Shown here: piece after piece, positions 16,525-26,105 of the stretch | Layout: each line of letters opens with the position of its first letter | Position numbering within the stretch: position 1 is the stretch's first letter | Origin: an uncultured Anaeromyxobacter sp. | Lineage (GTDB): Bacteria > Myxococcota > Myxococcia > Myxococcales > Anaeromyxobacteraceae | Length of the DNA stretch: 58,850 bases | Assembly (NCBI GenBank): GCA_903855945.1 | Contig: CAIOAK010000114.1 | Location: forward strand, 1 to 58,850 | Direction of reading: 5' to 3' | Made by a program: the position numbers and the translations under genes | The notes under the pieces: generated by a model | What the model was told of the DNA's origin: nothing | Databases searched by the model: none | The model's input: the letters and a program-made list of their open reading frames with translations, nothing else

Positions 16525-17052
16525 TTAAGAAGCCTGCTTCTCCAACTGCTCCTTGCGTGCGTTGAGCACCTGGGCCAGCTGCTGCCCCGGGGCCGCGAGC
16601 ATCCGCACCAGCTTCGTCGCGGGCTGCGCGATGACGCCGGCGATCCTCGACCTCAGCTCGGGGAGCCCGGGCAACTTCGCGAGGGACAGGATCCCCGCCG
16701 CGTCGATGACCTTGCCCTGCACCACCGCGATCCTCAGCGAGAAGTTCTCGCGGTCCTTGGCGAAGTCCGCGAGGATCTTCGCCGGTGCCACCACGTCGTC
16801 GTAGGACATCACGAGGGCGGTGGGGCCGGTGAACTTCTCCGACAGCTGCTCGAGGTCCGTGCCCTTGGCGGCACGGATGGCCAGGGTGTTCTTGACGATG
16901 CGGTACTCCACCTGGGCCTCGCGGCACTTCCTGCGAAGCTCGGTGACGGTAGCGACGTTGAGCCCCTTGGGCTCCGCCAGGATGGCGACCTTGGCCTTGG
17001 CCATCTTGGCGTGGAGCCTATCGATGACTGCTTCTTTTTCCGTCCGGTTCAA
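16525..17052 (-). CDS. rplJ: Large ribosomal subunit protein uL10
   Basis: A 175-residue L10, which anchors the L7/L12 dimers to 23S rRNA at the stalk base. The N-terminal RNA-binding domain begins NRTEKEAVIDRLHAKMAKAKVAILAE and contains YRIVKNTLAIRAA. The C-terminal helix (residues ~140-175) is the L12-docking helix. The start is a TTG at 17052, with AAGGTGAG upstream; no ATG or GTG gives a normal L10 N-terminus. An L10 leader structure precedes it (17136-17265), so autoregulation by the L10-L12 complex is likely. Confidence 0.95.
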   Translation of the reverse strand: MNRTEKEAVIDRLHAKMAKAKVAILAEPKGLNVATVTELRRKCREAQVEYRIVKNTLAIRAAKGTDLEQLSEKFTGPTALVMSYDDVVAPAKILADFAKDRENFSLRIAVVQGKVIDAAGILSLAKLPGLPELRSRIAGVIAQPATKLVRMLAAPGQQLAQVLNARKEQLEKQAS

Positions 17053-17135
17053 GCGTTCTCACCTTCTTCCCGGCCGGCCGCGATGCGGCTCGGCGATGTG
17101 TGGGCCGCGAACCGGACACCCGGTACGTCGACCCC

Positions 17136-17265
17136 CTGGCCAAGCAGGGGACGCTGCAATCGCAACTTCCCGTCTCGGCGGGTCGGGCTCCCTTCGCCCG
17201 CTTGGCCACCCTCCCCTTCTGCTTCTCGCACCCGGGGACGGGCAGGCCCGCTGTCTTGGACCAGG
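17136..17265 (-). promoter_or_regulatory. Ribosomal L10 leader (autoregulatory mRNA element)
   Basis: On the minus strand, 5' GGTCCAAG followed by ACAGCGGG pairs at long range with CCCCTGCTTGGCC about 100 bases later. The internal AAGACAGCGGG motif resembles the conserved kink-turn strand of known L10 leaders. It lies in the 263-bp gap between rplA and rplJ and ends about 85 bp before the rplJ start. The family binds the L10(L12)4 complex to repress translation of rplJ-rplL. Confidence 0.7.
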
Positions 17266-17315
17266 AAACACCCGGAGGCGACGTGCCGCCGGGCAAACCT
17301 GGAAATCGATCGCTC

Positions 17316-18026
17316 CTATGCTGCCGTGTGATGGGCGCTGAGCTCGGCCGGGTCGAGCTTGATGCCCGGCCCCATGGTCGTGCTCACGGTGACGCCCTTG
17401 AGGTACACACCCTTGGCCGTCTGGGGACGGGCCTTGAAGATGACCTCCATGATCGCGTTGAAGTTGTCCCGGAGCTTCTCGGGCGGGAAGGAGGCCTTCC
17501 CGAACGGCACGTGGACGATGCCCGCCTTCTCCACGCGGAACTCGACCTTGCCGGCCTTCTGCTCCCTCACCGCGCGGGCGACGTCGGCGCTCACCGTGCC
17601 CACCTTCGGGTTCGGCATGAGTCCGCGGGGACCGAGCACCTTTCCGAGGCGGCCCACCACGCCCATCATGTCCGGGGTGGCGATGACCTTGTCGAAGTCC
17701 ATGAAGCCACCCTGGATCTTCTCGGCCAGGTCCTCGGCGCCGACGATGTCGGCTCCGGCCTCGGTGGCCTCGCGGGCCTTGTCGCCCTTTGCGAAGACCG
17801 CCAGGCGGACGGTCTTGCCCATCCCGTGGGGGAGGACCACCGCGCCGCGGACCACCTGGTCGGCGTGCTTCGGATCGACGCCCAGGTTGATGGCGGCATC
17901 CACCGACTCGTCGAACTTGCGAACCGCGGTCTTCTTCACGAGCGAGAGCGCGTCGTCGAGCTTGTAGCGCTTGTTGCGGTCGATCTCGGCCGCGACCTTC
18001 TTGAACTTCTTTCCGATGTGGGCCAT
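17316..18026 (-). CDS. rplA: Large ribosomal subunit protein uL1
   Basis: A 236-residue L1 of normal length. It has the typical start ([16 protein letters not shown]), the [22 protein letters not shown] segment and the RNA-binding [15 protein letters not shown] loop. L1 forms the mobile stalk at the E site of the 50S subunit and in other bacteria represses its own rplK-rplA mRNA. The ATG at 18026 lies 17 bp after the rplK stop. The frame is open upstream but only as a shadow of rplK. Confidence 0.97.
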   Translation of the reverse strand: MAHIGKKFKKVAAEIDRNKRYKLDDALSLVKKTAVRKFDESVDAAINLGVDPKHADQVVRGAVVLPHGMGKTVRLAVFAKGDKAREATEAGADIVGAEDLAEKIQGGFMDFDKVIATPDMMGVVGRLGKVLGPRGLMPNPKVGTVSADVARAVREQKAGKVEFRVEKAGIVHVPFGKASFPPEKLRDNFNAIMEVIFKARPQTAKGVYLKGVTVSTTMGPGIKLDPAELSAHHTAA

Positions 18027-18043
18027 GTGCGTGGGTCTCCCGA

Positions 18044-18490
18044 CTAGGCGACGATCTCGATGCCCATGGACCGGGCGGTGCCCTCGACGGTCCGCATCGC
18101 GGCCTCGAGGCTCCCCGCCGTCATGTCCTGCATCTTCATCTTGGCGATCTGCTCGAGCTGCTTGCGCGTCACCTTGCCGACCTTCTCCTTGCCGGGGGCG
18201 TGCGCGCCGCTGCCCTTCTTCTTCTCCGTGTGCAGTCCGGCGGCCTTCTTCAGCAGGATGGACGCAGGCGGCGTCTTGAGGATGAAGCTGAAGGAGCGAT
18301 CCTGGTAGACCGTGATGATCACCGGGATGATGAGCGCTTCCTTGGCCTGCGCCTGCGTGGCCGCGTTGAACTGCTTGCAGAACTCCATGATGTTCACGCC
18401 GTGCTGGCCGAGCGCCGGGCCCACCGGGGGCGCCGGGTTGGCCTTGCCAGCCGGGATCTGCAGCTTGATCTGTCCGGTTACCTTCTTCAT
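18044..18490 (-). CDS. rplK: Large ribosomal subunit protein uL11
   Basis: A 148-residue L11, a few residues longer than the usual ~141. The N-terminal domain has the conserved [35 protein letters not shown], the loop near the thiostrepton/GTPase-centre site. The C-terminal rRNA-binding domain ends [16 protein letters not shown]. Extra residues are in the Lys/Gly-rich linker around residues 86-98 ([19 protein letters not shown]). It lies between nusG and rplA on the same strand. Confidence 0.97.
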   Translation of the reverse strand: MKKVTGQIKLQIPAGKANPAPPVGPALGQHGVNIMEFCKQFNAATQAQAKEALIIPVIITVYQDRSFSFILKTPPASILLKKAAGLHTEKKKGSGAHAPGKEKVGKVTRKQLEQIAKMKMQDMTAGSLEAAMRTVEGTARSMGIEIVA

Positions 18491-18565
18491 CCCTCGTCAT
18501 CCTTCCGGGCCGTGCGGCTTGCCCTGCGTGGTCTGGCGGGTGAGGCCCCTTCCACGCTGTGTGAA

Positions 18566-19105
18566 CTACGTTTTTTCCACCTGCATGAAATCGAGTTCGA
18601 CCGGGGTGGCCCGGCCGAAGATGCTCACGAGCACGCGGACCTTGCCCTTCTCGGGCTTGACCTCCTCCACCGTGCCGTTGAAGTTGGAGAACGGGCCGTC
18701 GGTCACCCGGACCTGATCGCCCTCCTCGAACTGGACCTTGGGCTTGGGCTTGAGCGTGCCCTCGGAGATCTGGCTGGTGAGGCGGGCAACCTCCACGTCG
18801 GAGATGGCCGGCACGTCCTTCGGGATCTTCGCGCTTCCGACGAAGCCCGTGACCTTGGCGGTGCCCTTCACGAGGTGCCAGGTGCGGTCATCCATCTCCA
18901 TCTGGACGAGCACGTATCCGGGGAAGAACTTCCGCTTGGAGGTCTTCTTCTCCCCCTTCACCATCTCCACGACCTGCTCCATGGGGATGAGGATCTCCCC
19001 GAAGCTGTCCTCCAGGCCTTCCTGGCGCACGCGCTCCTCGAGCGACTTCTTCACCTTGTTCTCGAAGCCCGAGTACGTGTGCACGGCGTACCACTTCTTG
19101 GCCAT
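18566..19105 (-). CDS. nusG: Transcription termination/antitermination factor NusG
   Basis: A 179-residue NusG. The NGN domain starts [25 protein letters not shown] and includes the [13 protein letters not shown] strand that binds the RNA polymerase clamp. The KOW domain (from about residue 125) contains [23 protein letters not shown]. It links polymerase to Rho or to ribosomal S10. The ATG at 19105 is used; an upstream in-frame start at 19132 adds a stretch not typical of the family. It follows secE as in most bacteria. Confidence 0.97.
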   Translation of the reverse strand: MAKKWYAVHTYSGFENKVKKSLEERVRQEGLEDSFGEILIPMEQVVEMVKGEKKTSKRKFFPGYVLVQMEMDDRTWHLVKGTAKVTGFVGSAKIPKDVPAISDVEVARLTSQISEGTLKPKPKVQFEEGDQVRVTDGPFSNFNGTVEEVKPEKGKVRVLVSIFGRATPVELDFMQVEKT

Positions 19106-19162
19106 TGCCTTGTTCTCCCGGCGCTCGCGCACCGTCTCCGGGCGACCCGCGCCCGGTTCCTG

Positions 19163-19555
19163 CTAGTAGACGAGGGACGACAGCCTCGACCAGACGACGT
19201 CGAAGATCCCGAGCAGGAACGCCGCCACGAAGGTGAAGACCACGACCGCCACGGTGGATGCTCTCGTCTCCCGCAGGCTGGGCCAGGAGACACGTTCCAG
19301 TTCCTGGGCCACCTGCATGGAGACCGCGTGGATGCGCTGCGACCGCCATGCCAGCACCGCCAGAACCGCGGCGATGGCGTATCCGAGCAGCGTGGTGACG
19401 GTCCACTCGTCACCCAGCACCGCAACGTCGTTGAGACGGGCGTAGGAGAAGGCGAGGGCCAGCATCTTCTCGAGGAAGATACCGACCACCACCGCCGCGA
19501 AGAAATAGAAGATCGCGACGACCCGCTTCGGTTCGACGCCCGGCGCCTTGTCCAT
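19163..19555 (-). CDS. secE: Preprotein translocase subunit SecE
   Basis: A 130-residue SecE with three membrane segments, as in E. coli (residues ~14-36, ~52-72 and ~99-121). The conserved cytoplasmic amphipathic helix before the last segment has the family motif ELERVSWPSLRETRASTVAVV. SecE clamps the two halves of SecY in the inner-membrane translocon. The ATG at 19555 is chosen because earlier in-frame starts would run into tRNA-Trp, 18 bp upstream. It is part of the tRNA-rpmG-tRNA-secE-nusG transcript. Confidence 0.95.
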   Translation of the reverse strand: MDKAPGVEPKRVVAIFYFFAAVVVGIFLEKMLALAFSYARLNDVAVLGDEWTVTTLLGYAIAAVLAVLAWRSQRIHAVSMQVAQELERVSWPSLRETRASTVAVVVFTFVAAFLLGIFDVVWSRLSSLVY

Positions 19556-19573
19556 GCTGCCCTTCCGCTCAAC

Positions 19574-19649
19574 TGGCAGGCCAGGAGGGATTCGAACCCC
19601 CAACCCGCGGTTTTGGAGACCGCTGCTCTACCGTTCGAGCTACTGGCCT
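19574..19649 (-). tRNA. tRNA-Trp(CCA)
   Basis: A complete 76-nt cloverleaf including encoded 3' CCA. Acceptor arms are AGGCCAG and CTGGCCT. The anticodon loop CTCCAAA, on a 5-bp stem GCGGT/ACCGC, gives CCA, which reads UGG. It sits between rpmG and secE on the same strand, the common deltaproteobacterial position. Confidence 0.96.
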
Positions 19650-19669
19650 TCGAATACCCGGTACCAGGA

Positions 19670-19828
19670 CTACTTCGTCTCCTTGTGCGTCGCGTGCTTG
19701 CGGCAGCGCGGGCAGAACTTGGAGCGAGACAGTTTGTCCTGGGTCTTCTTCTTGTTCTTGGTGGTGCTGTAATTCCGCTCCTTGCAGGTCGTGCACTCGA
19801 GCGTGATGATGGTTCTGTTGCCGGCCAT
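19670..19828 (-). CDS. rpmG: Large ribosomal subunit protein bL33
   Basis: A 52-residue protein translated from the ATG at 19828: [19 protein letters not shown] and on to a basic end, KHATHKETK. It keeps two Cys pairs (CTTC and CPRC), so it is the zinc-binding version of L33. It lies between tRNA-Thr(GGT) and tRNA-Trp, with only 53 bp to the upstream tRNA, exactly where tuf is normally found in this cluster. Confidence 0.95.
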   Translation of the reverse strand: MAGNRTIITLECTTCKERNYSTTKNKKKTQDKLSRSKFCPRCRKHATHKETK

Positions 19829-19881
19829 GGTTTCTCGACCTCACTGGGCTATCGTCCGGGGAACTACCCCGTCCGCGATGC

Positions 19882-19957
<76 letters not shown>

Positions 19958-19988
19958 CTTTCTTCCTTTCCTCGGATTCCACGCGGGT

Positions 19989-20065
<77 letters not shown>

Positions 20066-20088
20066 AACCTCATTCCTTCACTTTTGTA

Positions 20089-20171
20089 TGGAGGGGGGTG
20101 GATTTGAACCACCGAAGGCGTGAACCGGCAGATTTACAGTCTGCTCCCTTTGGCCGCTCGGGAACCCCTCC
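20089..20171 (-). tRNA. tRNA-Tyr(GTA)
   Basis: An 83-nt class II tRNA with a long variable arm, as expected for bacterial Tyr. Acceptor arms are GGAGGGG and CCCCTCC with discriminator A. The anticodon loop CTGTAAA on stem GCAGA/TCTGC gives GTA. Unlike its three neighbours it lacks an encoded CCA (TAC follows), so it needs CCA-adding enzyme. Confidence 0.96.
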
Positions 20172-20228
20172 GTGAGCTCATCGAACGTTGGACAACCAAC
20201 CCTTCGTACGCTTCCACTTCGAGCCAGC

Positions 20229-20304
20229 TGGAGCTGGCGGTGGGATTCGAACCCGCGACCTGCTGCTTACAAGGCAGCTGCTCTGCCAACTGAGCTACGC
20301 CAGC
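20229..20304 (-). tRNA. tRNA-Thr(TGT)
   Basis: A 76-nt cloverleaf with encoded CCA. Acceptor arms are GCTGGCG and CGCCAGC. The anticodon loop CTTGTAA on stem GCTGC/GCAGC gives TGT, which reads ACA/ACG. It is the first tRNA of the operon, about 70 bp downstream of the promoter at 20374-20402. Confidence 0.96.
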
Positions 20305-20373
20305 GAATCCCCAGATGATTCGGCTCTGGCCAGCCGGCGCAGGGAACACCCGTCCCCGGCGTCGGAGCGGCGT

Positions 20374-20402
20374 CTTGTATCGGACGCCCCAGGCCTTGTC
20401 AA
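20374..20402 (-). promoter_or_regulatory. Promoter of the tRNA-rpmG-secE-nusG operon
   Basis: On the minus strand, -35 is TTGACA (20397-20402, overlapping the rlmB stop codon) and -10 is TACAAG (20374-20379), with a 17-bp spacer. It lies about 70 bp upstream of tRNA-Thr(TGT) and is the best candidate for driving the whole translation/transcription block. Confidence 0.7.
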
Positions 20403-21157
20403 GCCGGCCTTTTGGCTGCGGTTTCGGCCCGCTGGCGGGCCACCTCGTAGAGGGTGATGGCGGCCGCGGCGGAGGCGTTCAGGCTCCCCACCCGCCCCAG
20501 CATGGGGATCCGGACGGCGTGGTCGCAGGTGCGGCGGACGAGTGGTCGGATCCCCTGACCCTCCCCCCCCAGGACGAGGGCGGTGGGGCCCCGAAGATCG
20601 ACCGAGGCGAGGTCCTGTTCCCCGTCGGGCACGGCCGCCACCGTCCAGATGCCCGCCTCCTTCAGCTCCTCGAGACATCGGACGACGTTCGTCACCCGCG
20701 CGATGCCCAGGTGCTCGACGGCCCCGGCCGAAGCCTTGGCTACCGATGGGGTGACCCCCGCGGCCCGGTCCCTCGGCAGGATCACGCCGTGGGCCCCGAG
20801 GGCGTGTGCGGAGCGGACGACCGCCCCCAGGTTGTGGGGGTCCTCGACCCCGTCGAGCAGGACGAGGAGCGCCGGCCGCCCGGAGGCGGCAGCGACGGCG
20901 AGGAGTTCCTCCACCTCGCGGTACCGGTAGTCGGCCACCACCGCCACCACCCCCTGGTGCTGGGTGACCCCCGCGAGCCGGTCGAGCCGGGCGCGGGGCG
21001 CGCTGCGCACCTTGGCCCCCCGGTCGCGGGCGGCCCGCTCCATGTCGGCGAAGGCGCGGGGACGCTCCCCGCCCTCCACGAGCCAGAGCTCCGCCAAGCC
21101 TTCCGCATCGGACCGGAGCAACTCCTTCACCGGGTTCATTCCGTAGACGACGCGCAT
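20399..21157 (-). CDS. rlmB: 23S rRNA (guanosine(2251)-2'-O)-methyltransferase RlmB
   Basis: A 252-residue SPOUT-class RNA 2'-O-methyltransferase. The N-terminal L30e-like substrate domain starts MRVVYGMNPVKELLRSD. The three knot motifs are LLDGVEDPHNLGAVVRSA, LVLGGEGQGIRPLV and IPMLGRVGSLNASAAAAI; the middle Glu and the Asn of the third bind RNA and S-adenosylmethionine. The ATG at 21157 gives the family start; the longer in-frame extension to 21328 overlaps the preceding gene. It lies 7 bp after the exported protein at 21165-21599. RlmB versus a TrmH paralogue is the main uncertainty. Confidence 0.88.
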   Translation of the reverse strand: MRVVYGMNPVKELLRSDAEGLAELWLVEGGERPRAFADMERAARDRGAKVRSAPRARLDRLAGVTQHQGVVAVVADYRYREVEELLAVAAASGRPALLVLLDGVEDPHNLGAVVRSAHALGAHGVILPRDRAAGVTPSVAKASAGAVEHLGIARVTNVVRCLEELKEAGIWTVAAVPDGEQDLASVDLRGPTALVLGGEGQGIRPLVRRTCDHAVRIPMLGRVGSLNASAAAAITLYEVARQRAETAAKRPA

Positions 21158-21164
21158 TCTCTCC

Positions 21165-21599
21165 TCACCGGACCTCGACGGGGACGGTGATCGTCCTCGT
21201 CTGGGGAACACACCACGCGTCGCTGCAGATCGCGAAGCGCATCTGGACCACGACCTGCTGCGCCCCGCGCGCGGCGGCCTGGAAGGGGATCTCGAAGCGC
21301 GGGTTCTCGGCGGCCGGGTCGACGGCATCGCCGCGCTTCCACTCCAGCTTGTCGACCTTCAGGCCGGCCGAGGGCTCCACCTTGTACTTCATGGGGAACT
21401 CGCGGTTCACGTGGATCCCCTTCTCGAGCGGGACCACGTCCACCACCACCTTCCCCTTCCCGCCCACGGCGACGGTGCGGGACGAGCCGTCGGTGACGAC
21501 CCGGTAGGTGCGCGCGGCGTCGGTTCCGTCGGAGGCCGGGACGAGCACCGGCACGGCGGCGAGGACGGCGGCGATGGCGAGGACGGCGCTGCGGGACAT
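21165..21599 (-). CDS. Exported protein with CxxxxC motif, DsbD-alpha-like
   Basis: A 144-residue protein with a clear signal peptide (residues 1-~22, SAVLAIAAVLAAVPVLV). The mature part is beta-rich and ends with the segment FAICSDAWCVPQTRTITVPVEV. A Cys-x4-Cys-x-Pro stretch before a final strand resembles the N-terminal periplasmic domain of DsbD and related thiol-exchange proteins. The membrane and thioredoxin parts of DsbD are absent, so it may be a stand-alone redox acceptor or simply a disulfide-stabilised exported protein. It sits between rimK-like and rlmB genes. Function is not assigned. Confidence 0.6.
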   Translation of the reverse strand: MSRSAVLAIAAVLAAVPVLVPASDGTDAARTYRVVTDGSSRTVAVGGKGKVVVDVVPLEKGIHVNREFPMKYKVEPSAGLKVDKLEWKRGDAVDPAAENPRFEIPFQAAARGAQQVVVQMRFAICSDAWCVPQTRTITVPVEVR

Positions 21600-21632
21600 G
21601 GTTCCTCCTCCGGCTTCCCGTCGTGTATAGCA

Positions 21633-22559
21633 TCAGCCGCGGGTCCGGCGCCCCGAGGCGCGCCGGTTCTTGCGCACGGGAGCGCCGGTGGCCGTCGCCA
21701 GCTCGACGGCCCGCTCCACGATGGCTCCGGCCAGGTCCACGCCGCAGGCCTCCTCCCCCTCCCGGATCCCGGGCGTGGAGTGCACCTCGAAGACCCTTGG
21801 ACCTCCGGGCGCCTCGAGCATGTCCACCGCGCAGAACTCCAGCCCCACCACCTGCGCCGCCGCCACCGCAGCCTGCTCCGCCTCCGCGGCGAGGGTGGCA
21901 CGCTCGAATCGCGCGCCCTGCCCCAGCGTCCGGGAGAGCCGGCCGGTGCGGGGCCGCCGGCGCAGCGCCGCCACCACCCGCCCTCCGACCACGAAGGCGC
22001 GCAGGTCCCCGACGCCCCGGACGTACTGCTGGACGACCGTGTTCTGCCCGAGCCGCTGGATGGCCTGGAGCGCCGACTCGAGGGCCTGGCGGGTCTCGCA
22101 GACGATCACACCGCTCCGCTCGTTTCCGCGGAGCAGCTTCACGAGGACCGGGAGGCCGCCCACGTGGCGGACCATCTCCCGCAGCCCGGACGGCTCGGAG
22201 GCCATCACCGTGCGCGGGACCTTCACGCCGCTCGCCGACAGCAGCTGGAGCACGCGCATCTTGTTGCGGGAGAGCCCGATGGCGGCCACGCCGTTCAGGA
22301 CCGGCAGCCCGAGCAGCGCCATCTGGTTCAGCACCGCGAGTCCGTACTGGCTCACCGAGGGTGCGATGCGGGGAATGACCACGTCGGTGGCCGGATAGGC
22401 CACGCCGCGCACGAAGATGCCCGGCCCGTCCTTCCCGAGCCGCATCTCCACCCGGAGCGGATCGACCACTCGCGCCACGTGACCCCGGGCGCGAGCGGCC
22501 TCGACGATCCGCCGGGTGGTGAAGATGCCGGCCGAGCGGGAGAGGACGGTGAGGTGCAT
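21633..22559 (-). CDS. RimK-family ATP-grasp ligase
   Basis: A 308-residue ATP-grasp protein close to RimK, which adds glutamates to the C-terminus of ribosomal protein S6, or to related amino-acid ligases. The N-terminal part (MHLTVLSRSAGIFTTRRIVEAARARGH) matches the RimK pre-ATP domain. The central part has NKMRVLQLLSASGVKVPRT and the lid segment GGLPVLVKLLRGNERSGVI. The metal-binding end is FCAVDMLEAPGGPRVFEVHSTPGI, with a final Arg-rich tail that is probably disordered. It lies 9 bp after dnaK. The substrate cannot be read from sequence. Confidence 0.8.
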   Translation of the reverse strand: MHLTVLSRSAGIFTTRRIVEAARARGHVARVVDPLRVEMRLGKDGPGIFVRGVAYPATDVVIPRIAPSVSQYGLAVLNQMALLGLPVLNGVAAIGLSRNKMRVLQLLSASGVKVPRTVMASEPSGLREMVRHVGGLPVLVKLLRGNERSGVIVCETRQALESALQAIQRLGQNTVVQQYVRGVGDLRAFVVGGRVVAALRRRPRTGRLSRTLGQGARFERATLAAEAEQAAVAAAQVVGLEFCAVDMLEAPGGPRVFEVHSTPGIREGEEACGVDLAGAIVERAVELATATGAPVRKNRRASGRRTRG

Positions 22560-22568
22560 CGAAGCAGG

Positions 22569-24473
<1,905 letters not shown>

Positions 24474-24739
24474 GGTTGGTATTCCTCCCTTGTGCCGGGG
24501 AGGCTAAGTATTCGTCGGAGCGAGTCAAACGATCCCGCGTCGATCGCCGCTGGAACCCTGCCGGGTGCGTAGCCAGGTTCGCACCGTGGAACCTTTCCTA
24601 CCCGATCCGGAGCCCGTTCCCGGGACTAAAGGATCCACAACCATTGAAATCTGGGCGCATTTCAGGTCGACGCAGCGTGGCATTCCCCTTGCTCGATACC
24701 GCCGTGACTCACATGTCATACCCTCATCCAGGGGACTCG
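24474..24739. promoter_or_regulatory. Divergent regulatory region between dnaK and a lipid-kinase-like gene
   Basis: It holds an inverted repeat TGAAAT-N8-ATTTCA (24645-24664) and a 6-bp stem GGTGCG/CGCACC near 24565-24586. On the minus strand a TTGACT lies about 55 bp before dnaK but no -10 is correctly spaced. The repeat could be an operator; nothing more definite is visible. Confidence 0.35.
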
Positions 24740-25786
24740 ATGCTCCAGGCCGAAGGCACGGATATCGAAAACGGGCACACCGCCGTCCTGCTCAACGCGA
24801 ACGCGAAGCAGGTGAGCCCCCGCGTCCGGGAGGCCCTGTCCGGGCTCGTCCCGGCCGGGAGCGTCTTCCTTTCCCACGACCGCGAGGACGCCCACCGGAT
24901 CGCCGATGCGGTCGTGGCCCGGGCCTACGGGACGGTCTTCACGGGCGGGGGCGACGGGACCTTCGTCTCCTGGGTGAACCACATCCTCGACCGCGCCGAG
25001 TCCCGTTCCACCCCCGCACCCCGCTTCGGCGTGCTCGCCCTCGGGACCGGGAACGCCGTCGCCGAGATGGTCGGGGCGGGCCACCCCGTCGAGGATCTCC
25101 GCCGCCACCTCTCCGGCGAGGTCCTCCCTGGCCGCCGGCTCGACCTCGTCATGGTGGAGGGGCGGCGCACCCCCTTCGCGAGCGCCGGCCTCGATGCAGC
25201 CGTCCTGAACGACTACAACTGGCTCCGCTCCCGCCTCGGGCGGCGGGCCGCTCGCCTCGCCTCGGGCATCACCGGCTACGGCCTCGCCATCGCGCTCCGA
25301 TCCGCGCCCCGGCAGGTGCTCCAGCGCGCGCCGGTCTACTGCGAGGTCGTGAACGCAGGGGCCCCCGCCTGGCGGCTCGACCCCAGCGGCGAGCGGGTCG
25401 GCAGGCCGGTGGCCCCCGGAGAGCTCCTCTACGCCGGACCCTGCATGCTGGCGGGCGCGGGTACGGCACCGTACTACGGGTACGGGCTGCGCGCCTTCCC
25501 CTTCGCCGGTCGCCGCGCGGGCGCCATGCAGTTCCGCATCTTCACGCGCGTCCCGGTTCCGGCGCTCCTCCTCAACGTGAAGGGGATCTTCAGCGGCGCG
25601 TTCCAGCACCCCGGCCTTCTCGACTTCGAGGCCGATCGGGTGGAGATGACCTTCGATCGACCCATGCCCATCCAGCTCGGCGGCGACGCGGAGGGGTACC
25701 GGGAGAAGGTGACCATGGGGATCGCTCCGCGCAGCGTCGAGCTGCTCGACTACTCGCCCGTCACCCGCGTGCCGGTCGCGGCCTGA
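24740..25786 (+). CDS. Diacylglycerol kinase family lipid/sphingosine kinase-like protein
   Basis: A 348-residue member of the DAGK catalytic (LCB5/YegS) family. The nucleotide motif is FTGGGDGTFVSWVNHIL, followed by LALGTGNAVAEMVGAG. The second half is the beta-sandwich domain that covers the lipid site, ending PMPIQLGGDAEGYREKVTMGIAPRSVELLDY, where DAEG is typical. The family phosphorylates diacylglycerol or a related lipid at the membrane. The ATG at 24740 follows AGGGGA; another ATG at 24713 lacks a ribosome-binding site. It converges on the YbeD-like gene. Exact lipid unknown. Confidence 0.82.
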   Translation: MLQAEGTDIENGHTAVLLNANAKQVSPRVREALSGLVPAGSVFLSHDREDAHRIADAVVARAYGTVFTGGGDGTFVSWVNHILDRAESRSTPAPRFGVLALGTGNAVAEMVGAGHPVEDLRRHLSGEVLPGRRLDLVMVEGRRTPFASAGLDAAVLNDYNWLRSRLGRRAARLASGITGYGLAIALRSAPRQVLQRAPVYCEVVNAGAPAWRLDPSGERVGRPVAPGELLYAGPCMLAGAGTAPYYGYGLRAFPFAGRRAGAMQFRIFTRVPVPALLLNVKGIFSGAFQHPGLLDFEADRVEMTFDRPMPIQLGGDAEGYREKVTMGIAPRSVELLDYSPVTRVPVAA

Positions 25787-25810
25787 TCCGGGCGCCGCAG
25801 CGCGCCTACT

Positions 25811-26089
25811 TCACAGATAGTGAACCACGCGCGGGTCCGCGGCCAGGGCCCGGTACACCGCCGCCCGCTGGTCCTCGGAGGCGAGCCGCGCGTCCACCGT
25901 GACGGAGAGGTACTTTCCTCCCCCGGATGCTCGGACCGAGCTCCCCTGGAGCGCGATCCCGGGCACCGCCGCAGCCACGGTCGCGCGGACGTGCGCCTCC
26001 AGGTCGTCCGCGGCGAGGCCGATGACCTTGAACGGGTAGTCGGTGGGGTACTCGATGAGCGGCCCCGAGGGGCCCTGCGGCGCGTCCAT
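25811..26089 (-). CDS. DUF493 (YbeD-like) protein
   Basis: A 92-residue protein with the ACT-like alpha/beta fold of YbeD: IEYPTDYPFKVIGLAADDLEAHVRATV at the start and KYLSVTVDARLASEDQRAAVYRALAADPRVVHYL at the end. In E. coli, YbeD sits near lipoyl genes and its role is unknown. It is the last gene of the ftsB-GGDEF-phoH transcript, 16 bp downstream of phoH. Role here unknown. Confidence 0.8.
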   Translation of the reverse strand: MDAPQGPSGPLIEYPTDYPFKVIGLAADDLEAHVRATVAAAVPGIALQGSSVRASGGGKYLSVTVDARLASEDQRAAVYRALAADPRVVHYL

Positions 26090-26105
26090 GGGAACCCTTC
26101 CGGCC

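Noticed and set aside
24474-24739. CIRCE or sigma-32 control of dnaK
   Set aside because: No CIRCE inverted repeat (TTAGCACTC-N9-GAGTGCTAA) is present, and no correctly spaced heat-shock promoter could be seen.
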